A stretch of 20,748 nt of DNA from Wenzhouxiangella sp. (lineage in GTDB: Bacteria > Pseudomonadota > Gammaproteobacteria > Xanthomonadales > Wenzhouxiangellaceae): assembly GCA_007123575.1 (NCBI GenBank), contig SKKV01000081.1, positions 1-20,748 on the forward strand, given 5' to 3'. The stretch's first letter is position 1, and each line of letters starts with the position of its first letter. The translations under genes and the position numbers were made by a program. Below, piece after piece: positions 15,432 through 20,748 of the stretch. The notes below the pieces were generated by a model. The model did no database searches. It was not told the DNA's origin and was given only the letters and a program-made list of their open reading frames with translations.

Positions 15432-15497
15432 ACCATGAAGAATTGTCGGAAAACACAGATGTTGGCCAGAAAAATCAAACAATCGGAATTCATCAAC

Positions 15498-18400
15498 ATG
15501 AATATGAGCAAGTTTTTGGGAGTCGTCGCCTGCGCTCTGATCCTGGCTGCCTGTGGCGGTGGAAGCAGCAATCAGAGCATGGGCCCTGGGCCGAGCGGCT
15601 CCTTGCAGATTTCGACCGCTTCCGGCCAGGTGCTTGCCAACCCGGAAGGCTTCGCACCCAACCCGGACAGTCCGCACACCACCGAGATTCAGGTTCGGTT
15701 CCGTCAGGCCAGTGGTTCCAACGTGGCTGACGGTACAACGGTTAACTTGTCTACCAGCAATAGTTCAGTGGGCCTGGTCTCGCCAATCAATGACCCTGCT
15801 GCTTCTGGCAGTTCGGCAGCTTCGACCACGGCCGCAGGCGTGGCACGTTTCTGGTTCAACGCCGGCTCCCAGGCAGGTACCGTTACCCTGACTGCCTCAG
15901 CAGCCAACCCGGCCGGCGGCGGTAACCTCTCTGCTTCCCTATCCATTACCGTGGCACCGAACGACGGTGCGGGCCAGAGGCGTATTGAAATCACTGCCAA
16001 TGACCTGGAACTGCCGGCGAATGTACTCAACCTGCAGCCGGCCGCCAACAGCCTATTTTCGACCCAGGTCAACGTGCGCGTTCTCTCCGCCAGTGGCAAC
16101 CCGGCTGAAGACGGCACGGCCGTCACGCTTGGCGTTGACAACAGCGCGCGTGCCGTGGTGTCGCCGCTGGACGATCCGCAGGCAAGCGGCGCGACCGCTT
16201 CTGGCGAAGTCGTTGCTGGCTTTGCTCGTTTTCTCCTTACTTCTCAGGAGAGTGCGGGCCCTGTCGTCTTGACAGCCGGCTTGGCGGCTGACCAGGATGG
16301 TGATGCCGTGCAGGGTGAACCGCTGACGGTCAATATCGTTCCTAATCAACAAGACAGTGGCCGCCTGAATATTTCCGGCGCAAGCACCATGCCAGCAAAC
16401 ACGCAGGGCGTGCCGATCTTTATCGGCTCGCCGTTCATCAACGAGCTGACCGTCGAATACACCGGCCCTGACGGCGGTATCGGCCAGGTCGAGGGCGGAG
16501 AAATCGCGGTCGCCGTATCGCCAATTTTCCGCGGTGCATTCTCGACCCTCAATGATCCGTCCACTGACGAAAATGAGTTTGAAATCCTGGTTGGCGCGGG
16601 TCCCGTGATCATGACCGCCGGGGTAACAACATTGTTCATCCACAGCTTTGATCGCCCCGGCCCGCTGCAAGTGTCGGTCCTGGCGCAGGATGCCGAAACC
16701 GGCGAGCGCTTCTCGGAAAAATTCATTGTTGACATTATCGATGGCGCCGCCGACTTCCTCCCGGCCAGCCTTGATTTCAGCGCCAGTCCAGCCCCGATCT
16801 ACGTCACCGGTTCCGGCGGAGCGACCAACAAGCAGATTCAGCTGACCGTTCGCGACTCTGGCGGCAACGTAGTGCCTGATCCTGAAGCTGATGGTGTCAG
16901 CTGGAACAACGTGCTGCTTGAGTTGGATGCGCCAGCTGGCAGTAACGCTCGCTTGGCCGGCACCGGCAAGGACGGTCCGGTCAGCAGCGAATCGGCGATT
17001 CGTGTTCGTACCGTCAACGGGATCGCAGCGTTCAGCCTGAACGCAGGTTCCGAGCCGGGCCCGCATCGCATTACTGCGACCGTGGATCGGGCCGACAACA
17101 ATGTTGACAATACGCTGACCGATCCGCTGTCGGCCAATAGCCTGATTCGTGTTGGTGACGGTCGCCTGTTCTCGCTGCGCCTGGTCAGCCCGCCGATCAA
17201 TGCAATCTCGGTCAACCCGAGGACCGACAGCATCGGCGCTGATTTCCCACCCGTGCTTGACCCCGGCTCAGGCGACTTTGTGCCGCCGGCACCGGATGGG
17301 ACTTACTCGCTGACCGTTACCGTGATTGCGACCGACAAGCAGGGCAATCCGCCGCTGTCCGGAACCAATATCCGCTTCGGCAAGATCGACTCGCCGCTGA
17401 CCCCGACCATTCCGGGCTTCTTCGTATTCTCCGGAGCCGAGGGTGACCCGGAAGAAGGTGGGGTGCTGTTTACCGCCATGGATGTTGCTGAAGGTTTCCT
17501 TGATGATCCCACGCGTCCGGATGAGGCCGTGGAGCCGGGCGATACCCTGGCCCTGTTCGGCAAGGCCGTCCCCGGCAATCGCGAGCACGAAGCGGCAAGA
17601 ATTGTGGCCAGCGTGATTGATGACAATACCCTGACCGTCACCGAGCCGTTCAACCCGAATGACGCCACCGGCAGCCCGGTTGACGACGGTGCCGTTATCC
17701 CCTGGGTGATCGGTCGCTCGGAGGTCGGCTTTATCGACTCCAGTCTCACCCTGGACAGCCGCGGGCGCGGTAGTGTTCGATTGACCTATCCGATCAACGC
17801 CATCGGCGCGCCGGTCGTGCTCTGGGCCCAGGGCGACCGTGTTGAACCGACCACGGTGAAGACCGTGGCCGATGTCGAGGGAACCCGGTTCCCCGCTATC
17901 TTGCCGTTGCGTCTAACGGTAGTGCCCAACGTGGTCCGTGGTAACACGTCGACAACCATGACCATCTGTGTCGAAGACGCACTGCGGGCCCCGGTCAATA
18001 ACACCTTTGTCCGTGGCTTCGTCTCCGACGGTCCAGCCTCCGGTTCTTTGGACGGTGACCCGATGCCCACCTTTACCGAGCGGGCCACGGGCACGGCGGG
18101 GCCCGGTTGTGTCAATACCGTATTGACCACCACCGGTATGATTCCGGATGGTGACGATGCCACGGTGACTTTCAACGTTGGCGAAGCCTTTGCAGATGTC
18201 CAAGTCGTAGAGCCGAACTCGGCGCTGCTGGAGGTGGATCCTCCCATTGTGTTTGATAATTCCATTGCGCTTGTGAGCCGGCTTGTCAACCTGAGGCTGC
18301 TCAGCCCCGCCGGCGAGCCGATTGTCGGTGTTCCGCTGAGCGGTGAGTGCGATGGTGGCGATGGCACGCTGGAGATAACCATTAACCCCGGTATCACCAA

Positions 18401-18899
18401 CAGTATGGGCCGGACCACGGCAACGGTGCTGGTCGGCATGGCTGGCTGCGGCGATAGCGAGAACGACGACAGCTTCCCGCGGATTGGTCAGTGTGAGTTC
18501 ACAACCGAGTCTGGCGAGCCGGTGGGTCTGTTTACCGCCGTCGGTAACGATCTACGTCAAATCTCACTGCCGTCGCCGGGTACTGACCAGTGCCCGCCGC
18601 TGGAAGACGAGCCGCCGGTATCGCGCCTTATTGTCAGCGTGGTCGATGAACGTGCCACACCAGGCAACAGTACGATCACAAGCACCCCCGAAGGCATAGG
18701 CTGCAACGCCGACGATACGGCCTCACCCGGCTGTGTTGCCGACTTTGATGAATCGCAGGTGGTTCTGCAAGCCCCTCAAGGCACTACCCCCGTCTGGGGT
18801 GGTGACTGCTCGGGCAATACCGAGGCACTCCGCTTTGCGACAGTCACCTTCCCGACGGCCAGCTCGCCGGGCGTCTGTACGGTGACCTTCCAGGATTGA
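15498..18899 (+). CDS. Giant Ig-like repeat lipoprotein downstream of pilQ
   Basis: The frame is open from an ATG at 15435, three bases after pilQ, but the ATG at 15498 gives a normal lipoprotein signal (MNMSKFLGVVACALILAAC), so I prefer it: 1,133 residues. Positions here count from 15435. C40 is the lipid cysteine; GGGSS follows with no Asp at +2, as for outer-membrane lipoproteins. Ig-like beta-sandwich units fill the N-terminal half: SPINDP (116-121), SPLDDP (243-248) and STLNDP (370-375) mark three repeats spaced exactly 127 residues apart. A fourth unit ends AFSLNAGSEPGP (532-543). Residues 580-840 hold less regular beta units. All later cysteines lie between 845 and 1148. The last 90 residues resemble divergent InlB-like Cys repeats (STPEGIGC, WGGDCSG, GVCTVTF). 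Product: surface or tip-associated adhesin or pilus accessory protein, inferred from position and architecture. Confidence 0.85.
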   Translation: MNMSKFLGVVACALILAACGGGSSNQSMGPGPSGSLQISTASGQVLANPEGFAPNPDSPHTTEIQVRFRQASGSNVADGTTVNLSTSNSSVGLVSPINDPAASGSSAASTTAAGVARFWFNAGSQAGTVTLTASAANPAGGGNLSASLSITVAPNDGAGQRRIEITANDLELPANVLNLQPAANSLFSTQVNVRVLSASGNPAEDGTAVTLGVDNSARAVVSPLDDPQASGATASGEVVAGFARFLLTSQESAGPVVLTAGLAADQDGDAVQGEPLTVNIVPNQQDSGRLNISGASTMPANTQGVPIFIGSPFINELTVEYTGPDGGIGQVEGGEIAVAVSPIFRGAFSTLNDPSTDENEFEILVGAGPVIMTAGVTTLFIHSFDRPGPLQVSVLAQDAETGERFSEKFIVDIIDGAADFLPASLDFSASPAPIYVTGSGGATNKQIQLTVRDSGGNVVPDPEADGVSWNNVLLELDAPAGSNARLAGTGKDGPVSSESAIRVRTVNGIAAFSLNAGSEPGPHRITATVDRADNNVDNTLTDPLSANSLIRVGDGRLFSLRLVSPPINAISVNPRTDSIGADFPPVLDPGSGDFVPPAPDGTYSLTVTVIATDKQGNPPLSGTNIRFGKIDSPLTPTIPGFFVFSGAEGDPEEGGVLFTAMDVAEGFLDDPTRPDEAVEPGDTLALFGKAVPGNREHEAARIVASVIDDNTLTVTEPFNPNDATGSPVDDGAVIPWVIGRSEVGFIDSSLTLDSRGRGSVRLTYPINAIGAPVVLWAQGDRVEPTTVKTVADVEGTRFPAILPLRLTVVPNVVRGNTSTTMTICVEDALRAPVNNTFVRGFVSDGPASGSLDGDPMPTFTERATGTAGPGCVNTVLTTTGMIPDGDDATVTFNVGEAFADVQVVEPNSALLEVDPPIVFDNSIALVSRLVNLRLLSPAGEPIVGVPLSGECDGGDGTLEITINPGITNSMGRTTATVLVGMAGCGDSENDDSFPRIGQCEFTTESGEPVGLFTAVGNDLRQISLPSPGTDQCPPLEDEPPVSRLIVSVVDERATPGNSTITSTPEGIGCNADDTASPGCVADFDESQVVLQAPQGTTPVWGGDCSGNTEALRFATVTFPTASSPGVCTVTFQD

Positions 18900-18929
18900 T
18901 GGCCTGACTCGCCTTTGTTTTTGAACTAC

Positions 18930-18954
18930 AAGGGCCCGGACTTCCGGGCCCTTT
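18930..18954 (+). terminator. Terminator hairpin ending the pil operon
   Basis: AAGGGCCCGG (18930-18939), loop ACTT, CCGGGCCCTT (18944-18953): a perfect ten-pair GC-rich stem with a four-base loop, 30 bases after the stop of the Ig-like gene. The T tract is short (CCCTTTGTG), so termination may be partial or act mainly by the stem. It supports a transcript that ends with the Ig-like gene. Confidence 0.85.
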
Positions 18955-18978
18955 GTGCATACGGAGTCCATTGTTGTC

Positions 18979-19743
18979 ATGGCTGAAGGCAGCCTGGTAG
19001 TCTCGGTACCGCATGCGGGGCTGTTGGTCCCGGCCGGGCTGTCGGGGCACAGTCAGGCCTGGACCCGATTGCGCGACACCGACTGGCACGTTGACCGTCT
19101 GGCCCGCGCCTCGCTGGATCCGAGCTGCTCGCTGGTCGTTGCCGACTACTCGCGCTATGTCATCGACCTCAATCGCCCGGCCGATGACAAGCCGCTGTAC
19201 CCGGGAGCAGGTACTAGCCTGGTGCCTACCGACACCTTTGCCAGTGAACCGCTGTATGCCGCCGGGCAGGAGCCGACGCCAGCCGAGCGCGAGCAGCGCC
19301 GGCAACAATACTGGCAGCCCTACCACGATCAGCTGCGCGCGGCGCTCGACAAGACCCGCCAGCGCCATGGATTCGCGGTGCTGCTGGATTTGCACTCGAT
19401 CGCCAGTCGCGTGCCGCGTCTGTTCGAAGGTCGTTTGCCCGACCTGAACCTCGGCACCTTTGACGGGCGAAGTTGCGATCCCAGCCTGGAAGCCGCGGTA
19501 ACCGAGCTTTTAGCGAGCCAGAATGATTTCAGCTGGGTGGTCAACGGCCGCTTCAAGGGCGGCTACATCACCCGCCATTATGGACAGCCGAGCGAAGGTG
19601 TTCATGCCCTGCAGCTTGAAATCGCCCAGGCCTGCTACATGGATGAATCAGACCCCATGACCTGGTCGGCCGAGCGGGCCGCGCCGCTGGTGTCTTTTCT
19701 CAAGCAGCTGCTTGCAATTCTGCAGAAATGGCAGCCGCGATGA
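18979..19743 (+). CDS. hutG: N-formylglutamate deformylase (amidohydrolase)
   Basis: Hydrolyses N-formyl-L-glutamate to glutamate and formate, the last step of five-step histidine degradation, in the cytoplasm. Family marks, counted from the ATG at 18979: VVSVPHAG with H12, DTDWHVDRLA, YVIDLNRP, VLLDLHSIAS, NGRFKGGYITRHYG and ALQLEIAQ. The length is 254 residues, close to the family's usual 260-270. A GTG at 18955 is also in frame but lies against the terminator stem; GGAG at 18963-18966 serves the ATG, with a long 12-base spacing. The stop overlaps the hutF start (ATGA). No promoter is visible between the terminator and the gene. Confidence 0.93.
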   Translation: MAEGSLVVSVPHAGLLVPAGLSGHSQAWTRLRDTDWHVDRLARASLDPSCSLVVADYSRYVIDLNRPADDKPLYPGAGTSLVPTDTFASEPLYAAGQEPTPAEREQRRQQYWQPYHDQLRAALDKTRQRHGFAVLLDLHSIASRVPRLFEGRLPDLNLGTFDGRSCDPSLEAAVTELLASQNDFSWVVNGRFKGGYITRHYGQPSEGVHALQLEIAQACYMDESDPMTWSAERAAPLVSFLKQLLAILQKWQPR

Positions 19744-20748
19744 TTGCCAAGCACATCCATTGTCCCTGGCTGCTGTCGCCATCAGGCTGGCAGGCGGACC
19801 AGGTGCTGCAGCTGGACGACAACGGCCTGATTGTCGATGTGCTTTCTGACCATGACCAGGCCGATGTTCGTCTGTCCGGGCCCGTCATTCCCGGCATGGT
19901 CAACGTCCATTCCCACGCCCACCAGCGCCTGATGGCGGGCTTGAGCGGGCGCCGTTCCGACAGCGGCGACAGCTTCTGGTCGTGGCGGGAGCAGATGTAC
20001 GCCGCCATTGGCCTACTGACGCCCGAGGACCTGAAGCTGCTGGCCAGCTGGCTGTATCTGGAACTGCTCGAAGGCGGCTATACCTGTCAGGGCGAGTTTC
20101 ACTACCCGCATCGGCTCGGGGATGCCGAGCCCATGGAAAGCAGCCTGGCCCTGATCGAGGCGGCTGAACAGGTGGGCTCAGGCCTGACCCTGCTGCCGGT
20201 CTGGTATCGCTACGGCGGCTTCGGCAACAAGCCGCCCGGCCAGCAGCAGCTGCCCTTTATCCTCAATTCGCAGGGCTACGCTGACCTGGTCGGTCAGCTC
20301 GATGCGTTGGCCGATCAGCGTGACTTGCTTGAGGTCGGCCTGGCGCCGCATTCGCTGCGCGCGGTCGCTGCTGAAGAATTGGCCGACCTGTTGAAAGATT
20401 TCCCGAACCGCCTGGTCCACATTCATATCGCCGAACAACCCGCCGAGGTCGAGGATTGTCTCAAGCACCACGGCTGCCGGCCCGTCACCCTGCTTGGCCG
20501 CCATATTGAACTGGATGCGCGCTGGTGCCTGATCCATGCCACCCATGTTGACCAGTCCGAGCTTGCAGGCATCGCCGGAGCCGGCAGCATTGTCGGCCTG
20601 TGTCCGACCACCGAGGCCGACCTGGGTGACGGACTGTTTCCCGCCGCTGACTTTCTGGGCCGGGGCGGTCGCATGGCGATTGGCTCGGACAGCAACCTGC
20701 ATACTTCAGCCGCCGCTGAGCTGCGCCTGCTGGAATGGGGGCAGCGCC
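19740..20748 (+). CDS. hutF: Formimidoylglutamate deiminase, 3' end outside window
   Basis: HutF hydrolyses N-formimino-L-glutamate to N-formylglutamate and ammonia, making the substrate of HutG. It is an amidohydrolase-superfamily metal enzyme. From the ATG at 19740 about 336 residues are present of the usual 450. Metal and catalytic residues visible: H57 and H59 in NVHSHAHQR, H229 in HIHIAEQPAE, H266/H269 in LIHATHVD, and D317 in GSDSNL. E119 and H121 in GEFHY are also conserved in the family. The 4-base overlap with hutG implies coupled translation. The frame is open to the window end. The related enzyme S-adenosylhomocysteine/chlorohydrolase type is less likely given the hutG partner. Confidence 0.92.
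   Translation, partial: MIAKHIHCPWLLSPSGWQADQVLQLDDNGLIVDVLSDHDQADVRLSGPVIPGMVNVHSHAHQRLMAGLSGRRSDSGDSFWSWREQMYAAIGLLTPEDLKLLASWLYLELLEGGYTCQGEFHYPHRLGDAEPMESSLALIEAAEQVGSGLTLLPVWYRYGGFGNKPPGQQQLPFILNSQGYADLVGQLDALADQRDLLEVGLAPHSLRAVAAEELADLLKDFPNRLVHIHIAEQPAEVEDCLKHHGCRPVTLLGRHIELDARWCLIHATHVDQSELAGIAGAGSIVGLCPTTEADLGDGLFPAADFLGRGGRMAIGSDSNLHTSAAAELRLLEWGQR

Noticed and set aside
14748..15677. 309-codon minus-strand ORF
   Set aside because: Antisense to the conserved PilQ secretin domain and the start of the next gene; no domain or ribosome site.
16053..17066. 337-codon minus-strand ORF
   Set aside because: It lies wholly inside the Ig-like gene on the opposite strand, has no recognisable motif, and long antisense ORFs are expected in GC-rich coding DNA.

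Overview
The window reads as chromosomal DNA of a GC-rich gammaproteobacterium with type IV pili. The strongest sign is the divergent pair mrcA (PBP1A) / pilMNOPQ, a gene order typical of Gammaproteobacteria. queD, prmA, a DUF4389-type membrane protein and a hutG-hutF pair fit the same placement. Genus cannot be fixed by eye; a Wenzhouxiangella- or Chromatiales-like organism is a guess. No rRNA, tRNA, CRISPR array, transposase or phage gene is visible.

Layout. 1-152: AT-rich non-coding edge holding an imperfect inverted repeat cut by the window end. 153-1250: queD (-) and, divergently, a small unknown protein (+) with a possible ACT-like fold and an arginine-rich tail; an 8-bp inverted repeat with TACAAT at each end lies between them. 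1265-4386: two unrelated class I SAM methyltransferases diverging from one short region, then prmA (L11 methyltransferase). 4405-6325: on the minus strand upstream of prmA, a secreted DUF4438-like protein and an aromatic-rich lipoprotein with a disordered Arg/Pro tail. 6456-7746: a DUF4389-type membrane protein with a histone-H1-like Lys/Ala tail, converging on an unknown 202-residue protein that is probably co-transcribed with mrcA. 7752-10232: mrcA. 10457-15431: complete pilMNOPQ operon, nearly gapless. 15498-18899: a very large Ig-like repeat lipoprotein directly behind pilQ, closed by a strong hairpin. 18979-20748: hutG and hutF (3' end outside the window).

How the genes work together. 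PilM (cytoplasmic actin-like ATPase fold), PilN and PilO (inner-membrane dimer), PilP (inner-membrane lipoprotein) and PilQ (outer-membrane secretin) form the alignment complex that joins the pilus motor to the outer-membrane gate. PBP1A, read in the opposite direction, builds the peptidoglycan that this complex crosses. HutF and HutG make the last two steps of the five-step histidine degradation route.

The most interesting item is the approximately 1,130-residue lipoprotein after pilQ, where gammaproteobacteria usually have aroK-aroB. It has three repeats at an exact 127-residue period, at least one further Ig-like unit, and all ten of its post-lipobox cysteines in its last third. It is a good candidate for an unrecognised surface adhesin or accessory protein of this pilus system, but that role is inference.
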